Assembly (NCBI GenBank): GCA_963848675.1
Contig: CAWKEY010000051.1
Coordinates: 1-30,458, forward strand
Source: CAWKEY01 sp963848675
Lineage (GTDB): Bacteria > Pseudomonadota > Gammaproteobacteria > Methylococcales > Methylomonadaceae
Direction of reading: 5' to 3'
DNA length: 30,458 nt
The translations under genes and the position numbers were made by a program. The notes under the pieces are model-generated. The model was not told the origin of the DNA. It did no database searches and saw only the letters and a list, made by a program, of their open reading frames with translations. Positions 1 to 8,296 of this stretch are shown here, in pieces (the first letter of the stretch is position 1; every line of letters begins with the position of its first letter).

Positions 1-149
1 TGGGCAATGCCAGCTACATAGCTCCTGGTCGTATTGACAGCATAGCGGCCAATCTGGAGATGCGCGGTAAAAGCATCCAGATGGGGCGCAAGCACACTAT
101 TGATTAACCATGCATTAGATGTGGCTTGAAGTGTAATAGTAGATTTCAT
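1..149 (-). CDS. Tyrosine recombinase/integrase, N-terminal part (runs off the window)
   Basis: Reading leftwards from an ATG at 149 gives 49 open codons that run off the window edge. The peptide includes APHLDAFTAHLQIGRYAVNT followed by TRSYVAGIA, which is the look of a SAM-like core-binding domain at the N-terminus of site-specific tyrosine recombinases (family knowledge). The start is supported by a GGAG ribosome binding site about 6-9 bases upstream. The catalytic domain (R-H-R-Y) lies outside the window, so activity cannot be judged. It fits the mobile character of the next 11 kb. The ORF is too short here to be certain; the alternative is an unrelated short gene or a truncated integrase. 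Confidence 0.6.
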   Translation of the reverse strand, partial: MKSTITLQATSNAWLINSVLAPHLDAFTAHLQIGRYAVNTTRSYVAGIA

Positions 150-672
150 GGTGGTCTCCGGTTGTGGAGTTACCAGTGGAAATCTTCGTGAAAATTATGT
201 CTACTAATTCGACATAGTACATGCCAAATAGCCAGTGTTTACAGGCACATCCTCCACGCTTAATTAAATGCTATTCATAACTGAGCACTCTACATAACGA
301 CCCCTTGCAGACATCCAGCCCAGATTTCCGAATGGCAACTTTCCCTCGGGAAGCGGACAGTCGATTTCTAGCGAAACAACTGGCGTTACCAACCATAACC
401 GGACGTTGGCGACTATCTCAATTCCAGGCCGTCGAATTTACCTAAACCCTGTTGCAATTTTCTCACATGAATAGGGAATCAAAGGTTAAGTCTGGTCTGT
501 CGCTTCCTCCTGTCCTTGGCATTATGAAAGGATGGATAATGGAAACAGTTGGAAATCCTGAATAGGTGGTGAGATCCCAAATTGGTAATGCCATACGCTA
601 CCACAACCAGCCAGCCAATAAACATGGCTCCAAAATCGATTTATGGGTGTTGAAGGATGATGGGCACACTTA
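150..672. other. Long non-coding stretch upstream of the IS5-family element
   Basis: About 520 bases with no convincing gene. It holds the promoter side of the integrase at 149 and short palindromes, for example CTCC/GGAG around 157-171, but no tRNA, no array and no long repeat that I can see. The part just before 672 is contiguous with the part after 1620 once the IS5 element and one TTA are removed. Even then the joined sequence gives no recognisable protein. Confidence 0.5.
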
Positions 673-1620
673 GAGCTTATCCATAAATAACTTGATAAAT
701 TTCAGATTATTGGAAAATAATTGCACATTTGGGTTTTATAAGAGGTTGCAATTTCTTGAAAAGGTAACAAAGCTGGAAAGTATCGGATGATTTTTGGGCA
801 AGAGTGGAACAATTGATTCCAGAGCGGAAAAGGCATTCAACAAAGGACTATAAACGCAAGCCAGGTGGAGGCAGAAAAGCCCAAAACCCGCGAAAAGTAT
901 TTGAGGGGATTCTTTATGTTTTGCGCACAGGTTGTCAATGGAAAGCCCTGCCTAAAAGTGACTATGGTAGTGCCAGTGCTGTTCACAGGTATTTCCTGGA
1001 ATGGCAGGCATCAGGCATGTTTGAAAAGTTATGGCGTGCCAGCTTATTGGAATATGACGAACTGGAAGGCATTGCCTGGGAATGGCAAAGCCTTGATGGG
1101 GCAATGGTTAAGGCGCCGTTAGCACTGGAATCGGTGGGCAGAAACCCTACCGACCGAGGTAAAAACGGTAGTAAAAGAAGCCTGTTAACCGATGAAAAGG
1201 GATTGCCCTTAGCCCTCGTGATCAGTGGTGCGAACACCCATGATGTCAAGTTACTGGCTGATACCCTGGATGGGATTATTATCGAGCGTCCTGACCCGGA
1301 CACTCTCAAACAAAACCTTTGCCTGGATGCTGGCTATGTGGGCGAGCCGGCTCGGCGCGAGATTGAGGAAAGAAGCTATATCCCTCATGTCAGGCCACGA
1401 GGTGAGGAAATTGCAGAAAAAGACAAAAACCCTGATTTCAAGGCTAGACGGTGGGTGGTTGAAGTTTGTCATTCGTGGTTTAACCGGTTCAGAAAACTCT
1501 TGGTGCGCTATGAAAAAATGGACCGTAGCTACCTCGGCTTACTTATGCTGGCTGCTTCTATTATCGCCTTACGTAAAATACGGCCAAAAAATCAAGTAAA
1601 TATTATTTATGGATAAGCTC
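673..1620 (+). mobile_element. IS5-family insertion sequence, complete, 948 bp
   Basis: The ends are a perfect 18-bp inverted repeat, GAGCTTATCCATAAATAA, at 673-690 and (reverse complement) 1603-1620. The element is flanked by TTA on both sides (670-672 and 1621-1623), which fits the 3-bp TNA target duplication of some IS5 subgroups. The only gene inside is the transposase. The right inverted repeat overlaps the end of the transposase gene. Perfect ends and an intact duplication suggest a recent insertion. Confidence 0.9.
804..1616 (+). CDS. IS5-family DDE transposase
   Basis: This transposase moves the surrounding element by cut-and-paste. With GTG at 804 as start the product is 270 aa. The catalytic triad is visible: D98 in SLDGA, D175 in CLDAGYVG and E237 in VRYEKMD; the last is the C-terminal E region typical of IS5. 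The true start is uncertain. The frame stays open upstream to 768 and reads VSDDFWARVEQLIPE, where DFWARVEQLIP is the usual N-terminus of relatives, but there is no ATG, GTG or TTG before it. The protein may therefore start at GTG 804, at a rare codon, or have lost its start. The stop is at 1614-1616, inside the right inverted repeat. Confidence 0.85.
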   Translation: MEQLIPERKRHSTKDYKRKPGGGRKAQNPRKVFEGILYVLRTGCQWKALPKSDYGSASAVHRYFLEWQASGMFEKLWRASLLEYDELEGIAWEWQSLDGAMVKAPLALESVGRNPTDRGKNGSKRSLLTDEKGLPLALVISGANTHDVKLLADTLDGIIIERPDPDTLKQNLCLDAGYVGEPARREIEERSYIPHVRPRGEEIAEKDKNPDFKARRWVVEVCHSWFNRFRKLLVRYEKMDRSYLGLLMLAASIIALRKIRPKNQVNIIYG

Positions 1621-1974
1621 TTAGCTTAAAGGACGGATAACCAGGATGGACTACATGTTGGCTGTAGACTATATCAATCGGGAGATTTCCGTTTCCGAAC
1701 AGATATAGAAATTTTTTTCAAAACCATTTCTTGTCCCTGCCCAACTGAATAGTAGCCCGCTCGGTTTTTTTATGTTTTCCCTCATGCAGTCGATTTCCTC
1801 CGTCAATCTATCGCTTACCATCATGTCCAATGTCCAATGCTCTGTATGTGTCTAAAATGCTGTGAAAACGCATAGCGTTACACAACCCTATAAAGCTGTT
1901 TTTTGAGCGCTTTTTCCTGTCCATGTTAGGTTATAGGGGACGGATAGCTGCATTCGATCCCTTTTTAGCCTGAT
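1621..1974. other. Non-coding stretch between the IS5 element and the BLUF 3' fragment
   Basis: About 350 bases. I see no supportable gene, RNA or mobile-element end. There is a short direct repeat (TGTCCAATG then TCCAATG near 1827-1842). This is downstream of the BLUF gene on its own strand, so it may contain that gene's former 3' untranslated region. Confidence 0.4.
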
Positions 1975-2098
1975 TCAAAACAAAGTCTCATGTTTGAACA
2001 TATCTAAAAACTGTTCTAGCATTTTTTCAATTTCACTGGGTGAATCACTGAAAAAATCGGAAATTGGTCGTTGCCAAAAATCAGAGAAACCCTCAACC
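1975..2098 (-). pseudogene. BLUF photoreceptor gene, 3' fragment
   Basis: This is the C-terminal piece of the BLUF gene cut by the IS4-family element. The main body ends in ENVEVVEG at the 9-bp duplication (3516-3524). Reading on from the other copy of the duplication (2090-2098) continues in frame as GFSDFWQRPISDFF and ends MFKHETLF with a TGA at 1975-1977. Joining the two parts through a single copy of the duplication restores one open frame, so the split is direct evidence of the insertion. The piece adds about 40 residues after the BLUF core. The gene cannot make its original product. Confidence 0.8.
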
Positions 2099-3515
2099 CA
2101 TTCCATTACACACAACTTTACATTGATACGGTAAGATAATGAATTTCAACTACTATCATTACCACCATGAGCTGGGCAGCAGAAGAATTTAAGAGCATAG
2201 ACTTAGGCGACAAGCGTCTGAACAAACGCGCGTATCTGTTGGCAGAACAATTGGCCGCCAAGCCAACGGCGAGTATTCCTGCAGCTTGCGGAGGATGGGC
2301 TGAAACGCAGGCCGCTTATAGGTTTATGGCGCAGGATAAAGTGGAATGGACAGATATTCTGGCCCCTCACATTGCTTGTTCGAAGGCGCGAATGCGGGAG
2401 CACGACGTGGTATTGTGCCTTCAGGATAAGACAGAGTTGAATTTTAACGGCCAGAAAATTGCTGGACTGGGACCCTTGAGCTATGAAGCGCAGCGGGGTA
2501 TGTACGTCCATCCTACGTATGCCGGCCGTCAGCGTGGCACGAGAACCGCTGGGGATTTTGGATGCGTGGATGTGGGCGCGTGAGTCTAAAGATGAGAACG
2601 GAGAACGGGACGGTATTCGGGAAAGCGTGCGCTGGACAGAAGGTTACCAACGCATCGCCGACTATGCCGAAGAATTACCCGGCACGAGACTGGTTTATGT
2701 GGCGGACCGGGAGTCAGACCTATTGGAACTGATGCAGACCGCTCATGAGTTGGACTATCCGGCAGATTGGCTGATACGCTCGAAGCATAATCGTAACCTA
2801 CCGAACGGTAACACGTTATGGCGGGACGTAGCCGATGGCGAGGCCTTAGGTGAAATACGTTTCACTTTGCCCTCCAGGCAGAATCAACAGGCACGGGAAG
2901 TGCGACAGCACGTCTGGCTAAAGCGAGTGGCGCTGCCTACCAAGCAGGGAGGACAACTTGAAATCACCTGCCTCATCGCGCGTGAAGTCAATGCACCCAA
3001 AGGTGTTAAAGCCATTGAGTGGCGTTTGATCACCAATCGAAATGCCGAGACTTTTGAAGCGACTGCTGAACTGATTGACTGGTATCGGGCTCGGTGGGAA
3101 ATTGAGTTGTTTTTTCATGTGTTAAAGAACGGGTGCCGAGTGGAAGCCCTGCAACTATCAACAATCGAACGTTTGGAGCTGGCGCTGGCTTTGTATATGG
3201 TGGTGTCATGGCGAATTGCTCGACTCATGCGTTTAGGCAGAACGTGCCCTGATCTCAATGCCGAGCTTTTATTTGACCGGGATGAGTGGGCAGGGTGCTT
3301 TCATTCTCAACAAAAAGAAGCCCCCACAGATGCCACCTACTCTGAACGAAGTCCTCAGATTAGTTGCAATGTTAGGCGGATTTCTTGCCCGCAAAGGCGA
3401 TGGCGAGCCCGGGGTGAAAACCATCTGGCTGGGTTTACAGCGCGTGATGGACTTTGCAGTCGGCCTCAGCTTTGCGAGGGAGATTCAGTCAGTGTGACTT
3501 GTGTGTAATGATATG
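2099..3515 (+). mobile_element. IS4-family (Tn5/IS50-like) insertion sequence, degenerate
   Basis: The ends are 18-bp inverted repeats matching at 15 positions (2099-2116 against 3498-3515), sharing the core CATTACACACAA. That core resembles the TTATACACAAG part of the Tn5 outer end (established knowledge). A 9-bp direct repeat, CCCTCAACC, flanks it at 2090-2098 and 3516-3524; 9 bp is the usual duplication for Tn5-like elements. The total is 1417 bp. The transposase inside is broken by two frameshifts. It sits inside a BLUF gene. Confidence 0.88.
2167..3497 (+). pseudogene. Tn5-like IS4-family transposase, two frameshifts
   Basis: The protein starts MSWAAEEFKSIDLGDKRLNK, the N-terminal domain of Tn5-type transposases. 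It continues through a catalytic D in CLQDKTELNF, a second in VYVADRESDLLE, and the YREK-type block DWYRARWEIELFFHVLK with its E and K. The C-terminus is LARKGDGEPGVKTIWLGLQR. Frame 1 is left near 2525, where PTYA should run into VSVAREPLGILDAW. Frame 2 is left near 3295, after DEWAG, before AFILNKKKPP. Both look like single-base insertions. The catalytic residues are all present, so decay is recent or the indels are sequence errors. As written no full-length transposase is made. Confidence 0.88.
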
Positions 3516-3774
3516 CCCTCAACCACTTCTACGTTTTCATCGCTGATTTTATTGAATCCCATAGTCCAATTTGGAAAAGAACGCTCTTCTATTGGCTTTT
3601 TATAAATAATCGTTACTTTCTGGTGTCTTGAATCTTGTTTAATGATGTTAAACGACTCATTAACGATTGCTTCTTCGCCCTCCAAAATCTGAATGAAAAA
3701 AGGATCAAGGTAAAGCAGCATTCCGGTGATATTTAACGTTTCATTTTTTAATCTTGATTTTTTAAGCAAATCTT
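3516..3774 (-). pseudogene. BLUF-domain photoreceptor gene, main fragment, truncated at both ends
   Basis: BLUF domains bind FAD and sense blue light. The fragment reads KDLLKKSRLKNETLNITGML, then YLDPFFIQILEGEE, DSRHQKVTIIYKK and FPNWTMGF. These are the family's N-x-x-ITG, F-x-Q-x-LEG, D-x-RH and W-x-MGF blocks, including the Asn and Gln that contact flavin. The first 15-20 residues, with the conserved N-terminal Tyr, are missing because the multi-gene transposon starts at 3775. The C-terminal tail is displaced to 1975-2098 by the IS4-family element. A TTG at 3769 can be read as a start, but the frame runs into the transposon end without the native start. Output partners are not visible. Confidence 0.85.
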
Positions 3775-3798
3775 TGTTACGTCTGCCCCTATTTAATC
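3775..3798 (+). repeat. Left terminal repeat of the multi-gene transposon
   Basis: This 24-bp end begins TGTTACGTC and contains CCCTATTT. It matches each of the two right-end repeats (read inwards) at 16 of 24 positions, with the first nine bases identical to the outermost right repeat. A weaker second copy may follow at about 3802 (TACG, CCCTA and TAAT in the same order). Such arrays are where transposases of this class bind (family knowledge). Confidence 0.65.
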
Positions 3799-3948
3799 CC
3801 CAGATACGACTTTAGTCCCTAAGTAATTCAGGGATTCTGGCTGTAGAGTCCCTTTCTAAGCGCGAGACAAATTTGGTATTTAAAAGGCTGGCACTCCTCT
3901 GTTATCGTGGGAAACTTCGAAACCAATCACGCAGAAAGAGGCCTGCCT

Positions 3949-4488
3949 ATGTACCGAATTGTCGCATCAATTATCTCTCTTCAACAACACCTCGATGCAT
4001 TAGCGAATACTCCGATTATCTATCGACCAAGGGTTTGCCCACATTGTTCTTTTGGACGGCTATGGTGTCATGGCTGTTATGAACGTAAAGCAGATCGGAC
4101 TGGCTCAGCATCGGACTCTTTAAATCCGATTCCTATTCCGCGTTTCTTATGCCAGGGCTGTCATCAGACCTGCTCCCGCTTACCGGAATGTATTGCGCCC
4201 CGCCGCTGGTATAACTGGGCAATTCAACCGGCAGTCTTCCTAACGCTATTGGCCGAAAGCTCATTGCGTCGTTGTTCGCAGCTATGTGGATTGGATCGGC
4301 ATACTATACGCCGCTGGTGGCGTGCACTATATAACCGCCATCATGAGTTCGAATTGCTTTTACGTATGCGTTTTCCGGAACTGGGACCGTCAGTCGATTT
4401 TACGGCATTTTGGCAGAACTGTTTGCAGTCGATGTCCTTGAGTCAGGCGATGGCATGGCTAGATCGGGAGGGCGTGATCGTCCCATGA
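3949..4488 (+). CDS. Cysteine-rich DUF6431-like transposon protein
   Basis: Product of 179 aa from ATG 3949, chosen because AGAGG lies about 7 bases upstream; an upstream GTG at 3907 is also in frame. Residues 30-43 hold two CxxC pairs (CPHC, CHGC). Residues 68-81 hold CQGCHQTCSRLPEC, so a zinc-binding region is likely. Next come PRRWYNWAIQ and a helix-turn-helix-like segment at about 105-125 (SSLRRCSQLCGLDRHTIRRW). This matches my memory of DUF6431 proteins encoded next to transposases; no function is established that I know of. It is the first gene of the transposon, 130 bases ahead of the transposase. A role in end or target recognition is inference. Another possibility is a transcriptional regulator of the element. 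Confidence 0.65.
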   Translation: MYRIVASIISLQQHLDALANTPIIYRPRVCPHCSFGRLWCHGCYERKADRTGSASDSLNPIPIPRFLCQGCHQTCSRLPECIAPRRWYNWAIQPAVFLTLLAESSLRRCSQLCGLDRHTIRRWWRALYNRHHEFELLLRMRFPELGPSVDFTAFWQNCLQSMSLSQAMAWLDREGVIVP

Positions 4489-4618
4489 GCAGTTGAGTTT
4501 AAATGGGCTTGGGACACGCATTGAGCGTATGTTTCAAGAACCCACAGACTTTGCCCTCTGGCGAAAGGGTATATGGTCGGGTTTCATAGCGGCTCCTATC
4601 AATTATCTGGAGTTTGAC

Positions 4619-5971
4619 ATGAAAACGTTCAATACCATCGCCCTGTTTCGCCTCTCGGTTCTGGGCCCTTTAGTCAGCCGCGAGCGGTTAGCGCGTGGTG
4701 AACTGCAAACCATCATTCGGGGTTTGGCTGGAAAAGAGTATGCAATCCCTGGCTCAGACCGGCGCTTCCTGGGCGAAAAAACCATTGAGTCTTGGTATTA
4801 TGCCTGGCGTGCACACGGCATCGACGGCTTGAAACCCCAGCAACGCACCGATCGCGGCGTGTCCACGTTGCCAGTCACGGTTCAGGAAGCCTTGCTCGCC
4901 GCCAAGCGGGAAAATCCACGCCGCTCCATTCGGCAACTGAAAATCTTGCTGGAAAATGCTGGGACGGTGTCGCGCGACACCTTATCCCGCTCAGCAATCC
5001 ATCGTTTTTTACAACAACAAGGCCTGTCGCGCCCGACGGGCTCCTCGTCAATCCCCGAGGAACATCGGCGCTTTGTCGCTGAATATGCTAATTCAATCTG
5101 GTATGGCGATGTCATGCATGGCCCCAGGTTGACGTTAAAGACGGGGCGCTGCAAAGTATTTCTGGTCTCGCTGATGGATGACGCGTCCCGTTTGCTGGCG
5201 CATAGTGCGTTTTGTACCAGTGAGACGGCCTTGGCTATCGAAGGGGTCTTGAAGCAAGCGGTGCTCAAGCGGGGTCTACCGAAAAAGCTGGTGGTCGATA
5301 ACGGCGCGGCCTACCGCGCGGCCACCTTGCAGGGCATTTGTGCGCGGCTGGATATTCGGCTGATTTACTGCCGGCCTTATGCGCCCGAAGGCAAGGGCAA
5401 ACTGGAACGCTGGCATCGGACTTTCCGTGACCAATTTCTGAGTGAGCTGGAGGTCTCGCGTATCCATGATCTGGACGATCTCAACGCCAGACTCTGGGCC
5501 TGGATCGAGCAGGTCTATCATCGTACCCCCCATAGTAGTCTCGATGACAAAACGCCACTGGCCCGCTTCCAGCAGGACTTGGCACAGATTCGGCAACTCG
5601 GTCAGAAGGCCGCGCAACTGGATGCGATTTTTTATCACCGCGTCAAGCGCAAAGTCCGCAAAGATGGCAGCGTGTCGTATCAGGGCCATGACTTTGAAGT
5701 GCCCTATGAGCTGTCGGGCAAAAGCGTGCACCTGGTTGTCGATCCGCATGTTCAACAGGTGGTCGGCGTTGAAGACGAAGACGGCAACAGCCGTGGGGCG
5801 GCCACGCCACTCGATGCCCTGGCGAACTGCCATCGCCGTCGACGCAAACCGGCAGCCGTCAACAGCTCACCCCCATCAGCAACCAAGACAACGCCTGTCG
5901 CTGCCGGCCCCAATCTGGTGGAGCTGGCCTTTGATCAGCATTACGCTAAAACACCCGCGGAGAAAGCCTAA
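4619..5971 (+). CDS. DD35E integrase-core transposase (TniA/IS481-like)
   Basis: This DDE recombinase would cut and join the transposon ends. From ATG 4619 (GGAG six bases upstream; an in-frame TTG at 4493 lacks one) the product is 450 aa. An N-terminal helix-turn-helix region covers about residues 50-135 (IESWYYAWRAHGIDGL). The catalytic core has D164 in WYGDVMHG, D227 in LVVDNGAAY and E263 in GKGKLERWHRTFRDQF, exactly 35 residues between the last two. A Mu-type beta-barrel-like C-terminal part follows, with VSYQGHDFEVPYELSGKSVH. The gene is intact and its stop overlaps the ATPase start (TAATG at 5969-5973), showing translational coupling. With the ATPase dead, it may cut poorly or not at all unless a partner is supplied elsewhere. 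Confidence 0.88.
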   Translation: MKTFNTIALFRLSVLGPLVSRERLARGELQTIIRGLAGKEYAIPGSDRRFLGEKTIESWYYAWRAHGIDGLKPQQRTDRGVSTLPVTVQEALLAAKRENPRRSIRQLKILLENAGTVSRDTLSRSAIHRFLQQQGLSRPTGSSSIPEEHRRFVAEYANSIWYGDVMHGPRLTLKTGRCKVFLVSLMDDASRLLAHSAFCTSETALAIEGVLKQAVLKRGLPKKLVVDNGAAYRAATLQGICARLDIRLIYCRPYAPEGKGKLERWHRTFRDQFLSELEVSRIHDLDDLNARLWAWIEQVYHRTPHSSLDDKTPLARFQQDLAQIRQLGQKAAQLDAIFYHRVKRKVRKDGSVSYQGHDFEVPYELSGKSVHLVVDPHVQQVVGVEDEDGNSRGAATPLDALANCHRRRRKPAAVNSSPPSATKTTPVAAGPNLVELAFDQHYAKTPAEKA

Positions 5972-6097
5972 TGTATCGTCAACACTTTGGCATTAAAGCC
6001 GCCCCGCTGGGCAAGGAACAAAGTGAACTCTGGGATGATGGTGCGCTGGCCTGTTTGCATGAACGCTTCCAGTGGTTGTTGCAAAGTCCAGGCTTAG
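5971..6097 (+). pseudogene. ExeA/TniB-like AAA+ ATPase, 5' fragment
   Basis: It starts MYRQHFGIKAAPLGK and continues LHERFQWLLQSPGL, the usual N-terminus of ExeA-like transposition ATPases. The true sequence is lost after TTAG at 6094-6097, where foreign DNA begins; the frame then stops at 6106-6108. The rest of the gene resumes at 10068 with GLLTGEPGVGKT. ATPases of this group (TniB, TnsC, MuB-like) choose the target and activate the transposase (family knowledge). Confidence 0.85.
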
Positions 6098-6144
6098 CCC
6101 ATATTTAACACATGCAATTAATATCCATTTAAAAATAACATGTT

Positions 6145-8168
6145 GTGTTATAAAAAATCTTCGTGTGGCACTACACTTTGAAAAATAGCGCCTAGCCTCA
6201 GTGTTTTAGACGATGGTTTTGCTGATACCTCCGGGTGCCGGGTTCTCTTTTAAGGCACGATAAATAGCCATTTGCTCCGGTTCCGCACGGGTGGCTTTGC
6301 GCACATGCAAGGCTTTACCATCGGCACGACGGAAACTGGCGGTTACCCGGCATTGACTGCGCATGATTTCCCGTAATGTGCGCCAACTACCGTTGGCATC
6401 AATAGCGCTCTCTTGTAGACGGCGGCGAATAAGTTGGACAAACTGATAGGCCAATACGGTGATGAACAAGTGACTGTCAGCCCGCTCTTCTTTACTATGA
6501 AAGATAGGCCGAAAACCCAGATCACTTTTAAAACAGCGAAACACGGCTTCAAGGTCAGTGAGCATCATATAAGTGCGCCATAGCTGTTCTTCCGGCCATT
6601 GGCATTGGTTACTGCGCAGGCAATAGACACCTGGGAGATCAACATAAGAACCCGGCACACTGTGTTTTTGCCAGGTGATGCTTAGCGCTTTTTCACCGCT
6701 GTCATCGGTTTGCAAGTCGATTTGATAATGCTGACCGATGCCATGATGCTTTTCTTTCAAGCGGCCGATACGCTCCCATAATTTATCCGGGCGTTTTTCG
6801 GTGCGGGGGCGTTGCAACCCTGCGTTTAAGGCGTTAAGTCCGGCTTCAAAACGGCTGGCGAAGCGTTCCGCCATGGCCCGTTCCTTTTGTTCGCGGCCGG
6901 ATGAATGGCAATAAAGCCGCACTTCTTGGCCGTCTTCGGCGACGACTTTTTGGCAGCGTACCGTTTCCTGGGCAGCAGTTTCAACCGAGATGGCGGCATC
7001 CGCATCAAATTGACGTGCGCGTTCGCGACTGACGACCAGATAACCATAGCCTTTTGTGCGCAGCCATTGAATATTGGCCTCTGTAGCAATTCCGGCATCC
7101 ATCACCACCAAGGCGCCCTGTGGCGCACCCAGATTTTGCAGCATGGTTTCCATGCGTACCCGCTTCGCTGACATTACCGGCAAAGGTCTGTGAACGGCGC
7201 ACAAAGCCGCTGCCGTCCAAGACTAAACCCAGCGTCACCAGCGGACAATCCGTGCGCTTTTCTTTTGAGCGTCCACGCCGGGCTTTGGTATTGTGCGGTA
7301 CTTCGCCTTCGAAATAGGTATTGGTGAGATCGTAGAGGGTGATGGTGGTGGAAAAACCAAACAAATCCGTAAGGCGCGTGAATAAGGTCTGTTCGATTTG
7401 GGTGCTGTGTTTCCACAAGGTGTCTGCCGCCCGGTACATTGTCATCAAGGGCAGGCTTTCATAGTCAACGTCCATTAATTCGCCCAGCGCGCTTTGCTTC
7501 ATCAGCCAGTTGTGGGTGGCTAACTCCGAACTTACACCGGCCATACGGCCGATAATGGCACCCACTATCGCGGCTATGTGCGCGCCATTGATGCCCAGGT
7601 GAGCCAGCAAGTCGAGGAAGTTCAATTGTTGCATGGCCCAAAGTCCTAACTGTTCCACGCCGACGGTTCTGGGCCGGGTCAATTCCAGGGAGTCCACATC
7701 GACGGTTTGCAGATCGGTTGGTGCACTCACTATGGATTCTACACGCGCGACTGACGACTCAGCAGGCGTTGAAGGATCCTCATCCGCTATCGGTGTGTTG
7801 CTGACGACCGCCCGTTGCGCTATGAGCTGAGCGGCAAAGCGTTGCGCCGCCTTGTCAACGGCAGCCGGCAATTCGAGTGGTAATAGCTCAGTCTGGTGGC
7901 TCAGCAATTGCTCAATCCGCACACAAAGCGAAGCCCACAAATCTTGATCAACAGCGAAATGCCTACCCAAATTTAATAGGGTTATCTGACGCGGTTTTCC
8001 ATCCACGCGTTGGCTAGCCACCAAGCGATAGGTGTAATAGCGTTCGCCCGTGGACGAGTTATTGGTATGCGTTCGACGGATATACATGACGCAAAAAAAT
8101 AGCGCAGTCTGGAAAAATATGCAATAGGCAGACATAACTATTATGGCCCTACAAAACACAAATAACAC
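6145..8168 (-). mobile_element. IS1634-family insertion sequence (ends approximate)
   Basis: The element is recognised by its transposase. The best terminal inverted repeat I can find is GTGTTAT at 6145-6151 with ATAACAC at 8162-8168. It is short, and no clear target duplication flanks it, so both ends are tentative to within perhaps 60 bases. An AATCTT/AAGATT pair (6156-6161 and 8171-8176) is an alternative. Confidence 0.5.
6206..8087 (-). pseudogene. IS1634-family transposase, one frameshift
   Basis: The true start is the ATG at 8085-8087, giving MYIRRTHTNNSSTGERYYTY and VASQRVDGKPRQITLLNLGR, the N-terminus typical of this family. The frame can be extended upstream to 8168, but that extension is not conserved-looking. 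The catalytic core begins YDLTNTYFEG, then VLDGSGFVRRSQTFAGNVSEA, where the frame breaks near 7165. It resumes as RVRMETMLQNLGAPQGALVV and MDAGIATEANIQWL, and later YCLRSNQCQWPEEQLW, TYMMLTDLEAVFRCFKSDLG with the final acidic residue. The shift is equivalent to one inserted base. Apart from it the protein looks complete, so this is recent decay or a sequence error. Confidence 0.85.
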
Positions 8169-8296
8169 TAAAGATTAGCTGCCTATAGTAAAAATCAATA
8201 ACTTAGACAAGCCTCTCAGCTTGATTTTGAGTAAATTGAGGGGCGTGGTGTTAAAATTCTTTAAGTGACATTGATCTTTAAAATTGAGTCAAGTTT

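Noticed and set aside
4882..5833. Long minus-strand open frames opposite the DD35E transposase
   Set aside because: They mirror the codon pattern of the transposase, have no ribosome binding sites and resemble nothing; they are shadows.
6177..8110. Direct repeat AAAAATAGCGC near both ends of the IS1634 copy, as a target duplication
   Set aside because: Both copies lie inside the expected element (beside the transposase stop and start), and the orientation and position do not fit a flanking duplication.
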